Below, in pieces: positions 26,701 through 40,543 of a stretch of DNA of 64,000 nucleotides; the first letter of the stretch is position 1; every line of letters starts with the position of its first letter. Source of the stretch: Sacculina carcini. Its lineage: Eukaryota; Arthropoda; Thecostraca; Sacculinidae. The stretch spans positions 124,001 through 188,000 of the forward strand of contig OU696586.1 in the NCBI GenBank assembly GCA_916048095.2. Reading direction: 5' to 3'. Position numbers and translations under genes: made by a program. The notes beneath the pieces are model-generated. The model was not told the DNA's origin and searched no databases. It was given only the letters and a program-made list of their open reading frames with translations.

Positions 26701-29700
26701 CACTTAGGTAACACTTAGGGCACACTTAGGTAACACTTAGGGCACACTTAGGTAACACTTATGTAACACTTAGGTAACATTCATGTAACACTTAGGTAAC
26801 ACTTAGGGCACACTTAGGTAACACTTAGGGCACACTTAGGTAACACTTAGGTAACACTTAGGGCACACTAGGTAACACTTAGGGTACACTTAGGTAACAC
26901 TTAGGTAACACTTAGGGCACACTTAGGTAACACTTAGGGCACACTTAGGTAACACTTATGTAACACTTAGGTAACATTTATGTAACACTTAGGTAACACT
27001 TAGGTAACACTTAGGTAACACTTAGGTAACACTTAGGGCACACTTAGGTAACACTTAGGGCACACTTAGGTAACACTTAGGTAACACTTGAGGCACACTT
27101 AGTTAACACTTAGGGCACACTTAGGTAACACTTAGGGCATACTTAGGTAACACTTAGGTAACACTTAGGTAACACTTAGGTAACACTTAGGTAACACTTA
27201 GGTAACACTTAGGGTACACTTAGTTAACACTTAGGGCACACTTAGGTAACACTTAGGTAACACTTAGGTAACACTTAGGTAACACTTAGGTAACACTTAG
27301 GGTACACTTAGGGCACACTTAGGTAACACTTAGGGCACACTTAGGTAACACTTATGTAACACTTAGGTAACATTCATGTAACACTTAGGTAACACTTAGG
27401 GCACACTTAGGTAACACTTAGGGCACACTTAGGTAACACTTAGGTAACACTTAGGGCACACTTAGGGCACACTTAGGCAACACTTAGGGCACACTTAGGT
27501 AACACTTAGGGCACACTTAGGTAACACTTAGGGTACACTTAGGTAACACTTAGGTAACACTTAGGGCACACTTAGGTAACACTTAGGGCACACTTAGGTA
27601 ACACTTATGTAACACTTAGGTAACATTTATGTAACACTTAGGTAACACTTAGGTAACACTTAGGGCACACTTAGGTAACACTTAGGGCACACTTAGGTAA
27701 CACTTAGGTAACACTTAGGTAACACTTAGGTAACACTTAGGTAACACTTAGGTAACACTTAGGTAACACTTAGGTAACACTTGAGGCACACTTAGTTAAC
27801 ACTTAGGGTACACTTAGTTAACACTTAGGGCACACTTAGGTAACACTTAGGTAACACTTAGGGCACACTTAGGTAACACTTAGGGCACACTTAGGTAACA
27901 CTTATGTAACACTTAGGTAACATTTATGTAACACTTAGGTAACACTTAGGTAACACTTAGGTAACACTTAGGTAACACTTAGGGCACACTTAGGTAACAC
28001 TTAGGGCATACTTAGGTAACACTTAGGGCACACTTAGGTAACACTTAGGGCACACTTAGGTAACACTTAGGGCACACTTAGGTAACACTTAGGGCACACT
28101 TAGGTAACACTTAGGTAACACTTGAGGCACACTTAGTTAACACTTAGGGTACACTTAGTTAACACTTAGGGCACACTTAGGTAACACTTAGGTAACACTT
28201 AGGGCACACTTAGGTAACACTTAGGGCACACTTAGGTAACACTTATGTAACACTTAGGTAACATTTATGTAACACTTAGGTAACACTTAGGTAACACTTA
28301 GGTAAGACTTAGGTAACACTTAGGTAACACTTAGGGTACACTTAGGTAACACTTAGGGTACACTTAGGTAACACTTAGGTAACACTTAGGGCACACTTAG
28401 GTAACACTTAGGGCACACTTAGGTAACACTTATGTAACACTTAGGTAACATTCATGTAACACTTAGGTAACACTTAGGGCACACTTAGGTAACACTTAGG
28501 GCACACTTAGGTAACACTTAGGTAACACTTAGGGCACACTTAGGCAACACTTAGGGCACACTTAGGTAACACTTAGGGCACACTTAGGTAACACTTAGGT
28601 AACACTTAGGGCACACTTAGGTAACACTTAGGTAACACTTAGGTAACACTTAGGGCACACTTAGGTAACACTTAGGGCACACTTAGGTAACACTTAGGTA
28701 ACACTTGAGGCACACTTAGTTAACACTTAGGGCACACTTAGGTAACACTTAGGGCATACTTAGGTAACACTTAGGGCACACTTAGGTAACATTTATGTAA
28801 CACTTAGGTAACACTTAGGTAACACTTAGGTAACACTTAGGTAACACTTAGGGCACACTTAGGTAACACTTAGGGCACACTTAGGTAACACTTAGGTAAC
28901 ACTTAGGTAACACTTAGGTAACACTTAGGGCACACTTAGGTAACACTTAGGGCACACTTAGGTAACACTTATGTAACACTTAGGTAACATTCATGTAACA
29001 CTTAGGTAACACTTAGGGCACACTTAGGTAACACTTAGGGCACACTTAGGTAACACTTAGGTAACACTTAGGGCACACTAGGTAACACTTAGGGCACACT
29101 TAGGTAACACTTAGGTAACACTTAGGTAACACTTAGGTAACACTTAGGTAACACTTAGGTAACACTTAGGTAACACTTAGGTAACACTTGAGGCACACTT
29201 AGTTAACACTTAGGTAACACTTAGGGCACACTTAGGTAACACTTAGGGCACACTTAGGTAACACTTAGGGCACACTTAGGTAACACTTAGGTAACACTTG
29301 AGGCACACTTAGTTAACACTTAGGGCACACTTAGGTAACACTTAGGGCATACTTAGGTAACACTTAGGTAACACTTAGGTAACACTTAGGTAACACTTAG
29401 GTAACACTTAGGTAACACTTAGGGTACACTTAGTTAACACTTAGGGCACACTTAGGTAACACTTAGGTAACACTTAGGTAACACTTAGGGCACACTTAGG
29501 TAACACTTAGGGCACACTTAGGTAACACTTATGTAACACTTAGGTAACATTTATGTAACACTTAGGTAACACTTAGGTAATACTTAGGTAACACTTAGGT
29601 AACACTTAGGGTACACTTAGGTAACACTTAGGGCACACTTAGGTAACACTTAGGGCACACTTAGGTAACACTTAGGTAACACTTAGGTAACACTTAGGTA

Positions 29701-30300
29701 ACACTTAGGTAACACTTAGGGCACACTTAGGGCACACTTAGGTAACACTTAGGTAACACTTAGGTAACACTTGGGTAACACTTAGGTAACACTTAGGTAA
29801 CACTTATGTAACACTTAGGTAACACTTAGGTAACACTTAGGTAACACTTATGTAACACTTAGGTAACACTTAGGTAACACTTAGGGCACACTTAGGTAAC
29901 ACTTAGGGCACACTTAGGTAACACTTAGGTAACACTTAGGTAACACTTAGGTAACACTTAGGGCACACTTAGGGCACACTTAGGTAACACTTATGTAACA
30001 CTTAGGTAACACTTAGGTAACACTTAGGGCACACTTAGGTAACACTTAGGGCACACTTAGGTAACACTTAGGTAACACTTGAGGCACACTTAGTTAACAC
30101 TTAGGGCACACTTAGGTAACACTTAGGGCATACTTAGGTAACACTTAGGTAACACTTAGGTAACACTTAGGTAACACTTAGGTAACACTTAGGTAACACT
30201 TAGGTAACACTTAGGGCACACTTAGGTAACACTTAGGGAACACTTAGGTAACACTTAGGTAACACTTAGGTAACACTTAGGTAACACTTAGGGCACACTT
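23700..30300 (+). repeat. 6,597-bp higher-order unit, copy 2 (600 monomers)
   Basis: This is the right member of the 600-monomer pair, with the same marker order as copy 1: 10-bp monomers at 24083, 26865 and 29075, and AGACTTAGGTA at 26568 and 28305. Its first part (23.88-27.67 kb) is also shared with 7.96-11.75 kb, which shows that the 6.6 kb unit was assembled from an older 3.8 kb segment plus other material. After about 30307 the sequence matches 25.2-26.3 kb instead. Confidence 0.92.
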
Positions 30301-31270
30301 AGGTAACACTTAGGGCACACTTAGGTAACACTTATGTAACACTTAGGTAACATTTATGTAACACTTAGGTAACACTTAGGGCACACTTAGGTAACACTTA
30401 GGGCACACTTAGGCAACACTTAGGGCACACTTAGGTAACACTTAGGGCACACTTAGGTAACACTTAGGGTACACTTAGGTAACACTTAGGTAACACTTAG
30501 GGCACACTTAGGTAACACTTAGGTAACACTTAGGGCACACTTAGGTAACACTTAGGGCATACTTAGGTAACACTTATGTAACACTTAGGTAACATTTATG
30601 TAACACTTAGGTAACACTTAGGTAACACTTAGGTAACACTTAGGTAACACTTAGGGCACACTTAGGTAACACTTAGGGCACACTTAGGTAACACTTAGGT
30701 AACACTTGAGGCACACTTAGTTAACACTTAGGGCACACTTAGGTAACACTTAGGGCATACTTAGGTAACACTTAGGTAACACTTAGGTAACACTTAGGTA
30801 ACACTTAGGTAACACTTAGGTAACACTTAGGTAACACTTAGGGCACACTTAGTTAACACTTAGGGCACACTTAGGTAACACTTAGGTAACACTTAGGTAA
30901 CACTTAGGGCACACTTAGGTAACACTTAGGGCACACTTAGGGCACACTTAGGTAACACTTAGGGCACACTTAGGTAACACTTAGGTAACACTTGGGTAAC
31001 ACTTAGGTAACACTTAGGTAACACTTATGTAACACTTAGGTAACACTTAGGTAACACTTAGGTAACACTTAGGTAACACTTAGGTAACACTTAGGGCACA
31101 CTTAGTTAACACTTAGGGAACACTTAGGTAACACTTAGGTAACACTTAGGTAACACTTAGGGCACACTTAGGTAACACTTAGGGCACACTTAGGTAACAC
31201 TTATGTAACACTTAGGTAACATTTATGTAACACTTAGGTAACACTTAGGGCACACTTAGGTAACACTTAG
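30240..31270 (+). repeat. Segment copied from 25.25-26.28 kb, ending in a 374-bp internal deletion
   Basis: From the GGGAAC monomer (GAAC at 30238, matching 25246) the sequence follows 25.25-26.28 kb at an offset of 4,992 bp; CTTGGG at 30994 matches 26002. Near 31270 the offset jumps to 4,618 bp: the GGGAC motif at 31280 matches 26662. So 374 bp (34 monomers) present at about 26.28-26.65 kb, including the GGCA monomer and an AGACTTAGGTA, are absent here. The loss is a whole number of monomers, as expected for unequal exchange. Confidence 0.8.
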
Positions 31271-31407
31271 GTAACACTTGGGACACACTTAGGTAACACT
31301 TAGGTAACACTTAGGTAACACTTAGGTAACACTTAGGGCACACTTAGGTAACACTTAGGGCACACTTAGGTAACACTTATGTAACACTTAGGTAACATTC
31401 ATGTAAC

Positions 31408-33740
31408 ACTTAGGTAACACTTAGGGCACACTTAGGTAACACTTAGGGCACACTTAGGTAACACTTAGGTAACACTTAGGGCACACTAGGTAACACTTAG
31501 GGTACACTTAGGTAACACTTAGGTAACACTTAGGGCACACTTAGGTAACACTTAGGGCACACTTAGGTAACACTTATGTAACACTTAGGTAACATTTATG
31601 TAACACTTAGGTAACACTTAGGTAACACTTAGGTAACACTTAGGTAACACTTAGGGCACACTTAGGTAACACTTAGGGCACACTTAGGTAACACTTAGGT
31701 AACACTTGAGGCACACTTAGTTAACACTTAGGGCACACTTAGGTAACACTTAGGGCATACTTAGGTAACACTTAGGTAACACTTAGGTAACACTTAGGTA
31801 ACACTTAGGTAACACTTAGGTAACACTTAGGGTACACTTAGTTAACACTTAGGGCACACTTAGGTAACACTTAGGTAACACTTAGGTAACACTTAGGTAA
31901 CACTTAGGTAACACTTAGGGTACACTTAGGGCACACTTAGGTAACACTTAGGGCACACTTAGGTAACACTTATGTAACACTTAGGTAACATTCATGTAAC
32001 ACTTAGGTAACACTTAGGGCACACTTAGGTAACACTTAGGGCACACTTAGGTAACACTTAGGTAACACTTAGGGCACACTTAGGGCACACTTAGGCAACA
32101 CTTAGGGCACACTTAGGTAACACTTAGGGCACACTTAGGTAACACTTAGGGTACACTTAGGTAACACTTAGGTAACACTTAGGGCACACTTAGGTAACAC
32201 TTAGGGCACACTTAGGTAACACTTATGTAACACTTAGGTAACATTTATGTAACACTTAGGTAACACTTAGGTAACACTTAGGGTACACTTAGGTAACACT
32301 TAGGTAACACTTAGGTAACACTTAGGTAACACTTAGGTAACACTTAGGTAACACTTAGGTAACACTTAGGTAAGACTTAGGTAACACTTAGGTAACACTT
32401 AGGGTACACTTAGGTAACACTTAGGGTACACTTAGGTAACACTTGGGTAACACTTAGGTAACACTTGGGACACACTTAGGTAACACTTAGGTAACACTTA
32501 GGTAACACTTAGGTAACACTTAGGGCACACTTAGGTAACACTTAGGGCACACTTAGGTAACACTTATGTAACACTTAGGTAACATTCATGTAACACTTAG
32601 GTAACACTTAGGGCACACTTAGGTAACACTTAGGGCACACTTAGGTAACACTTAGGTAACACTTAGGGCACACTAGGTAACACTTAGGGCACACTTAGGT
32701 AACACTTATGTAACACTTAGGTAACATTTATGTAACACTTAGGTAACACTTAGGTAACACTTAGGTAACACTTAGGTAACACTTAGGGCACACTTAGGTA
32801 ACACTTAGGGCACACTTAGGTAACACTTAGGTAACACTTGAGGCACACTTAGTTAACACTTAGGGCACACTTAGGTAACACTTAGGGCATACTTAGGTAA
32901 CACTTAGGTAACACTTAGGTAACACTTAGGTAACACTTAGGTAACACTTAGGTAACACTTAGGGTACACTTAGTTAACACTTAGGGCACACTTAGGTAAC
33001 ACTTAGGTAACACTTAGGTAACACTTAGGGCACACTTAGGTAACACTTAGGGCACACTTAGGTAACACTTATGTAACACTTAGGTAACATTTATGTAACA
33101 CTTAGGTAACACTTAGGTAACACTTAGGTAACACTTAGGTAACACTTAGGGCACACTTAGGTAACACTTAGGGCACACTTAGGTAACACTTAGGGCACAC
33201 TTAGGTAACACTTAGGTAACATTTAGGTAACACTTAGGTAACACTTAGGTAACACTTAGGGCACACTTAGGGCACACTTAGGTAACACTTAGGTAACACT
33301 TAGGTAACACTTAGGTAACACTTGGGTAACACTTAGGTAACACTTAGGTAACACTTATGTAACACTTAGGTAACACTTAGGTAACACTTAGGTAACACTT
33401 AGGTAACACTTAGGTAACACTTAGGTAACACTTAGGTAACACTTAGGTAACACTTAGGTAACACTTAGGGCACACTTAGGGCACACTTAGGTAACACTTA
33501 TGTAACACTTAGGTAACACTTAGGTAACACTTAGGGCACACTTAGGTAACACTTAGGGCACACTTAGGTAACACTTAGGTAACACTTGAGGCACACTTAG
33601 TTAACACTTAGGGCACACTTAGGTAACACTTAGGGCATACTTAGGTAACACTTAGGTAACACTTAGGTAACACTTAGGTAACACTTAGGTAACACTTAGG
33701 TAACACTTAGGTAACACTTAGGTAACACTTAGGTAACACT
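31408..33740 (+). repeat. Second copy of segmental duplicate B
   Basis: This block copies 12518-14850 at an offset of 18,890 bp, with 10-bp monomers at 31483 and 32670, AGACTTAGGTA at 32373 and the rare ACATTTAGGTA at 33219. Its left neighbour resembles 26.65 kb onward and its right neighbour at 33.75 kb carries GGGC-GTTA-GGGA instead of the GGGC-GGTA-GGGC seen at 14.85 kb. It is therefore a transplanted segment, not part of a continuous tandem. Confidence 0.87.
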
Positions 33741-33884
33741 TAGGTAACACTTAGGGCACACTTAGTTAACACTTAGGGAACACTTAGGTAACACTTAGGT
33801 AACACTTAGGTAACACTTAGGGCACACTTAGGTAACACTTAGGGCACACTTAGGTAACACTTATGTAACACTTAGGTAACATTT

Positions 33885-34929
33885 ATGTAACACTTAGGTA
33901 ACATTTATGTAACACTTAGGTAACACTTAGGGCACACTTAGGTAACACTTAGGGCACACTTAGGCAACACTTAGGGCACACTTAGGTAACACTTAGGGCA
34001 CACTTTGGTAACACTTAGGGTACACTTAGGTAACACTTAGGTAACACTTAGGGCACACTTAGGTAACACTTAGGTAACACTTAGGGCACACTTAGGTAAC
34101 ACTTAGGGCACACTTAGGTAACACTTATGTAACACTTAGGTAACATTTATGTAACACTTAGGTAACACTTAGGTAACACTTAGGTAACACTTAGGTAACA
34201 CTTAGGGCACACTTAGGTAACACTTAGGTAACACTTATGTAACACTTAGGTAACACTTAGGTAACACTTAGGGCACACTTAGGTAACACTTAGGGCACAC
34301 TTAGGTAACACTTAGGTAACACTTGAGGCACACTTAGTTAACACTTAGGGCACACTTAGGTAACACTTAGGGCATACTTAGGTAACACTTAGGTAACACT
34401 TAGGTAACACTTAGGTAACACTTAGGTAACACTTAGGTAACACTTAGGTAACACTTAGGTAACACTTAGGTAACACTTAGGGCACACTTAGTTAACACTT
34501 AGGGAACACTTAGGTAACACTTAGGTAACACTTAGGTAACACTTAGGGCACACTTAGGTAACACTTAGGGCACACTTAGGTAACACTTATGTAACACTTA
34601 GGTAACATTTATGTAACACTTAGGTAACACTTAGGGCACACTTAGGTAACACTTAGGGCACACTTAGGCAACACTTAGGGCACACTTAGGTAACACTTAG
34701 GGCACACTTTGGTAACACTTAGGGTACACTTAGGTAACACTTAGGTAACACTTAGGGCACACTTAGGTAACACTTAGGTAACACTTAGGGCACACTTAGG
34801 TAACACTTAGGGCACACTTAGGTAACACTTATGTAACACTTAGGTAACATTTATGTAACACTTAGGTAACACTTAGGTAACACTTAGGTAACACTTAGGT
34901 AACACTTAGGGCACACTTAGGTAACACTT
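33885..34929 (+). repeat. 704-bp-offset local duplicate marked by ACACTTTGGTA
   Basis: The monomer ACACTTTGGTA occurs only at 34000 and 34704, 704 bp (64 monomers) apart. Flanking order matches over about 340 bp: 33885-34225 with 34589-34929, including GGCA, GGGT and TATG-GGTA-ACATTTATG. Left of this one copy has a second ACATTTATG monomer, and right of it one copy has an extra TATG monomer. This is a recent local duplication or exchange. Confidence 0.82.
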
Positions 34930-37530
34930 AGGGCACACTTAGGTAACACTTAGGTAACACTTGAGGCACACTTAGTTAACACTTAGGGCACACTTAGGTA
35001 ACACTTAGGGCATACTTAGGTAACACTTAGGTAACACTTAGGTAACACTTAGGTAACACTTAGGTAACACTTAGGTAACACTTAGGGCACACTTAGTTAA
35101 CACTTAGGGCACACTTAGGTAACACTTAGGTAACACTTAGGTAACACTTAGGGCACACTTAGGTAACACTTAGGGCACACTTAGGTAACACTTATGTAAC
35201 ACTTAGGTAACATTTATGTAACACTTAGGTAACACTTAGGTAACACTTAGGTAACACTTAGGTAACACTTAGGGCACACTTAGGTAACACTTAGGGCACA
35301 CTTAGGTAACACTTAGGTAACACTTGAGGCACACTTAGTTAACACTTAGGGCACACTTAGGTAACACTTAGGGCATACTTAGGTAACACTTAGGTAACAC
35401 TTAGGTAACACTTAGGTAACACTTAGGTAACACTTAGGTAACACTTAGGTAACACTTAGGGCACACTTAGTTAACACTTAGGGCACACTTAGGTAACACT
35501 TAGGTAACACTTAGGGCACACTTAGGTAACACTTAGGGCACACTTAGGTAACACTTAGGTAACACTTAGGTAACACTTAGGTAACACTTAGGTAAGACTT
35601 AGGTAACACTTAGGTAACACTTAGGGTACACTTAGGTAACACTTAGGGTACACTTAGGTAACACTTGGGTAACACTTAGGTAACACTTGGGACACACTTA
35701 GGTAACACTTAGGTAACACTTAGGTAACACTTAGGTAACACTTAGGGCACACTTAGGTAACACTTAGGGCACACTTAGGTAACACTTATGTAACACTTAG
35801 GTAACATTCATGTAACACTTAGGTAACACTTAGGGCACACTTAGGTAACACTTAGGGCACACTTAGGTAACACTTAGGTAACACTTAGGGCACACTAGGT
35901 AACACTTAGGGTACACTTAGGTAACACTTAGGTAACACTTAGGGCACACTTAGGTAACACTTAGGGCACACTTAGGTAACACTTATGTAACACTTAGGTA
36001 ACATTTATGTAACACTTAGGTAACACTTAGGTAACACTTAGGTAACACTTAGGTAACACTTAGGGCACACTTAGGTAACACTTAGGGCACACTTAGGTAA
36101 CACTTAGGTAACACTTGAGGCACACTTAGTTAACACTTAGGGCACACTTAGGTAACACTTAGGGCATACTTAGGTAACACTTAGGTAACACTTAGGTAAC
36201 ACTTAGGTAACACTTAGGTAACACTTAGGTAACACTTAGGGTACACTTAGTTAACACTTAGGGCACACTTAGGTAACACTTAGGTAACACTTAGGTAACA
36301 CTTAGGGCACACTTAGGTAACACTTAGGGCACACTTAGGTAACACTTATGTAACACTTAGGTAACATTTATGTAACACTTAGGTAACACTTAGGTAACAC
36401 TTAGGTAACACTTAGGTAACACTTAGGGCACACTTAGGTAACACTTAGGGCACACTTAGGTAACACTTAGGGCACACTTAGGTAACACTTAGGTAACACT
36501 TAGGTAACACTTAGGTAACACTTAGGTAACACTTAGGGCACACTTAGGGCACACTTAGGTAACACTTAGGTAACACTTAGGTAACACTTAGGTAACACTT
36601 GGGTAACACTTAGGTAACACTTAGGTAACACTTATGTAACACTTAGGTAACACTTAGGTAACACTTAGGTAACACTTAGGTAACACTTAGGTAACACTTA
36701 GGTAACACTTAGGTAACACTTAGGTAACACTTAGGTAACACTTAGGGCACACTTAGGGCACACTTAGGTAACACTTATGTAACACTTAGGTAACACTTAG
36801 GTAACACTTAGGGCACACTTAGGTAACACTTAGGGCACACTTAGGTAACACTTAGGTAACACTTGAGGCACACTTAGTTAACACTTAGGGCACACTTAGG
36901 TAACACTTAGGGCATACTTAGGTAACACTTAGGTAACACTTAGGTAACACTTAGGTAACACTTAGGTAACACTTAGGTAACACTTAGGTAACACTTAGGG
37001 CACACTTAGGTAACACTTAGGGAACACTTAGGTAACACTTAGGTAACACTTAGGTAACACTTAGGGCACACTTAGGTAACACTTAGGGCACACTTAGGTA
37101 ACACTTATGTAACACTTAGGTAACATTTATGTAACACTTAGGTAACACTTAGGGCACACTTAGGTAACACTTAGGGCACACTTAGGCAACACTTAGGGCA
37201 CACTTAGGTAACACTTAGGGCACACTTAGGTAACACTTAGGGTACACTTAGGTAACACTTAGGTAACACTTAGGGCACACTTAGGTAACACTTAGGTAAC
37301 ACTTAGGGCACACTTAGGTAACACTTAGGGCACACTTAGGTAACACTTATGTAACACTTAGGTAACATTTATGTAACACTTAGGTAACACTTAGGTAACA
37401 CTTAGGTAACACTTAGGTAACACTTAGGGCACACTTAGGTAACACTTAGGGCACACTTAGGTAACACTTAGGTAACACTTGAGGCACACTTAGTTAACAC
37501 TTAGGGCACACTTAGGTAACACTTAGGGCA
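34930..37530 (+). repeat. Mixed segment with the last 10-bp monomer
   Basis: This stretch joins the middle zone to the right zone. It holds AGACTTAGGTA at 35595 followed 297 bp later by the last 10-bp monomer at 35892, the same pair spacing as at 10648/10945 and five other sites. It also has CTTGGG at about 36600 within a long canonical run, similar in order to 14.4 kb but with a different spacing from the 10-bp monomer. From 35892 to the window end no further monomer-length change occurs. Confidence 0.75.
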
Positions 37531-39033
37531 TACTTAGGTAACACTTAGGTAACACTTAGGTAACACTTAGGTAACACTTAGGTAACACTTAGGTAACACT
37601 TAGGGCACACTTAGTTAACACTTAGGGCACACTTAGGTAACACTTAGGTAACACTTAGGTAACACTTAGGGCACACTTAGGTAACACTTAGGGCACACTT
37701 AGGTAACACTTATGTAACACTTAGGTAACATTTATGTAACACTTAGGTAACACTTAGGTAACACTTAGGTAACACTTAGGTAACACTTAGGGCACACTTA
37801 GGTAACACTTAGGGCACACTTAGGTAACACTTAGGTAACACTTGAGGCACACTTAGTTAACACTTAGGGCACACTTAGGTAACACTTAGGGCATACTTAG
37901 GTAACACTTAGGTAACACTTAGGTAACACTTAGGTAACACTTAGGTAACACTTAGGTAACACTTAGGTAACACTTAGGGCACACTTAGTTAACACTTAGG
38001 GCACACTTAGGTAACACTTAGGTAACACTTAGGGCACACTTAGGTAACACTTAGGGCACACTTAGGTAACACTTATGTAACACTTAGGGCACACTTAGGT
38101 AACACTTAGGGCATACTTAGGTAACACTTAGGTAACACTTAGGGCACACTTATGTAACACTTATGTAACACTTAGGTAACACTTAGGTAACACTTAGGTA
38201 ACACTTAGGGCACACTTAGGTAACACTTAGGGCACACTTAGGTAACACTTAGGGCACACTTAGGTAACACTTAGGGCACACTTAGGTAACACTTAGGGCA
38301 CACTTAGGTAACACTTAGGTAACACTTGAGGCACAATTAGTTAACACTTAGGGCACACTTAGGTAACACTTAGGGCATACTTAGGTAACACTTAGGTAAC
38401 ACTTAGGTAACACTTAGGTAACACTTAGGTAACACTTAGGGCACACTTAGGTAACACTTAGGTAACACTTGAGGCACACTTAGTTAACACTTAGGGCACA
38501 CTTAGGTAACACTTAGGGCATACTTAGGTAACACTTAGGTAACACTTAGGTAACACTTAGGTAACACTTAGGTAACACTTAGGTAACACTTAGGTAACAC
38601 TTAGGTAACACTTAGGGTACACTTAGTTAACACTTAGGGCACACTTAGGTAACACTTAGGTAACACTTAGGGTACACTTAGTTAACACTTAGGGCACACT
38701 TAGGTAACACTTAGTTAACACTTAGGGTACACTTAGGTAACACTTAGGTAACACTTAGGTAACACTTAGGTAACACTTAGGTAACACTTAGGTAAGACTT
38801 AGGTAACACTTAGGTAACACTTAGGGTACACTTAGGTAACACTTAGGGTACACTTAGGTAACACTTAGGTAACACTTAGGTAACACTTAGGACACACTTA
38901 GGTAACACTTAGGTAACACTTAGGTAACACTTAGGTAACACTTAGGGCACACTTAGGTAACACTTAGGGCACACTTAGGTAACACTTATGTAACACTTAG
39001 GTAACATTCATGTAACACTTAGGTAACACTTAG
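37530..39033 (+). repeat. Second copy of the 3.84-5.34 kb segment
   Basis: The offset is a constant 33,690 bp (3,064 monomers less all 14 deletions). ACAATTAGTTA at 4643 matches 38333, AGACTTAGGTA at 5105 matches 38795, and ACATTCATG at 5314 matches 39004. One visible difference is at about 38181, where an ACATTTATG monomer of the left copy is canonical here. Similarity ends near 5344 and 39034. This links the far-left zone with the right zone across the middle zone, which lacks this marker set. Confidence 0.85.
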
Positions 39034-40532
39034 GGCACACTTAGGTAACACTTAGGGCACACTTAGGTAACACTTAGGGCATACTTAGGTAACACTTAGG
39101 TAACACTTAGGTAACACTTAGGTAACACTTAGGTAACACTTAGGTAACACTTAGGTAACACTTAGGGCACACTTAGTTAACACTTAGGGCACACTTAGGT
39201 AACACTTAGGTAACACTTAGGTAACACTTAGGGCACACTTAGGTAACACTTAGGGCACACTTAGGTAACACTTATGTAACACTTAGGTAACACTTAGGTA
39301 ACACTTAGGTAACACTTAGGTAACACTTAGGTAACACTTAGGTAACACTTAGGGCACACTTAGGTAACACTTAGGGCACACTTAGGTAACACTTAGGTAA
39401 CACTTGAGGCACACTTAGTTAACACTTAGGGCACACTTAGGTAACACTTAGGGCACACTTAGGTAACACTTAGGTAACACTTAGGTAACACTTAGGTAAC
39501 ACTTAGGTAACACTTAGGTAACACTTAGGTAACACTTAGGGCACACTTAGTTAACACTTAGGGCACACTTAGGTAACACTTAGGTAACACTTAGGGCACA
39601 CTTAGGTAACACTTAGGGCACACTTAGGGCACACTTAGGTAACACTTATGTAACACTTAGGTAACACTTAGGTAACACTTAGGGCACACTTAGGTAACAC
39701 TTAGGGCACACTTAGGTAACACTTAGGTAACACTTGAGGCACACTTAGTTAACACTTAGGGCACACTTAGGTAACACTTAGGGCATACTTAGGTAACACT
39801 TAGGTAACACTTAGGTAACACTTAGGTAACACTTAGGTAACACTTAGGTAACACTTAGGTAACACTTAGGGCACACTTAGTTAACACTTAGGGAACACTT
39901 AGGTAACACTTAGGTAACACTTAGGTAACACTTAGGGCACACTTAGGTAACACTTAGGGCACACTTAGGTAACACTTATGTAACACTTAGGTAACATTTA
40001 TGTAACACTTAGGTAACACTTAGGGCACACTTAGGTAACACTTAGGGCACACTTAGGCAACACTTAGGGCACACTTAGGTAACACTTAGGGCACACTTAG
40101 GTAACACTTAGGGTACACTTAGGTAACACTTAGGTAACACTTAGGGCACACTTAGGTAACACTTAGGTAACACTTAGGGCACACTTAGGTAACACTTAGG
40201 GCACACTTAGGTAACACTTATGTAACACTTAGGTAACATTTATGTAACACTTAGGTAACACTTAGGTAACACTTAGGTAACACTTAGGTAACACTTAGGG
40301 CACACTTAGGTAACACTTAGGGCACACTTAGGTAACACTTAGGTAACACTTGAGGCACACTTAGTTAACACTTAGGGCACACTTAGGTAACACTTAGGGC
40401 ATACTTAGGTAACACTTAGGTAACACTTAGGTAACACTTAGGTAACACTTAGGTAACACTTAGGTAACACTTAGGGCACACTTAGTTAACACTTAGGGCA
40501 CACTTAGGTAACACTTAGGTAACACTTAGGTA

Positions 40533-40543
40533 ACACTTAGAGC
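40533..40543 (+). repeat. Private monomer ACACTTAGAGC
   Basis: A single G-to-A change within a GGGC monomer, seen only here. It is useful as a unique anchor in an otherwise repetitive region. Confidence 0.85.

Larger units (their letters stand above)
8163..35901 (+). repeat. Fourteen 10-bp monomers (ACACTAGGTA), the only length variants in the window
   Basis: A monomer lacking one T starts at 8163, 10945, 12132, 12593, 13780, 17486, 20268, 22478, 24083, 26865, 29075, 31483, 32670 and 35892. Monomer phase shifts by exactly one base at each site and nowhere else, so the list should be complete. Each follows a GGGC monomer that follows canonical ones. Each creates CTAG, which ordinary monomers lack. 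Seven of them (10945, 12132, 13780, 20268, 26865, 32670, 35892) lie exactly 297 bp after an AGACTTAGGTA monomer; three others (8163, 22478, 29075) lie 770 bp after one. This fits one ancestral deletion copied by segmental duplication. Confidence 0.95.
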
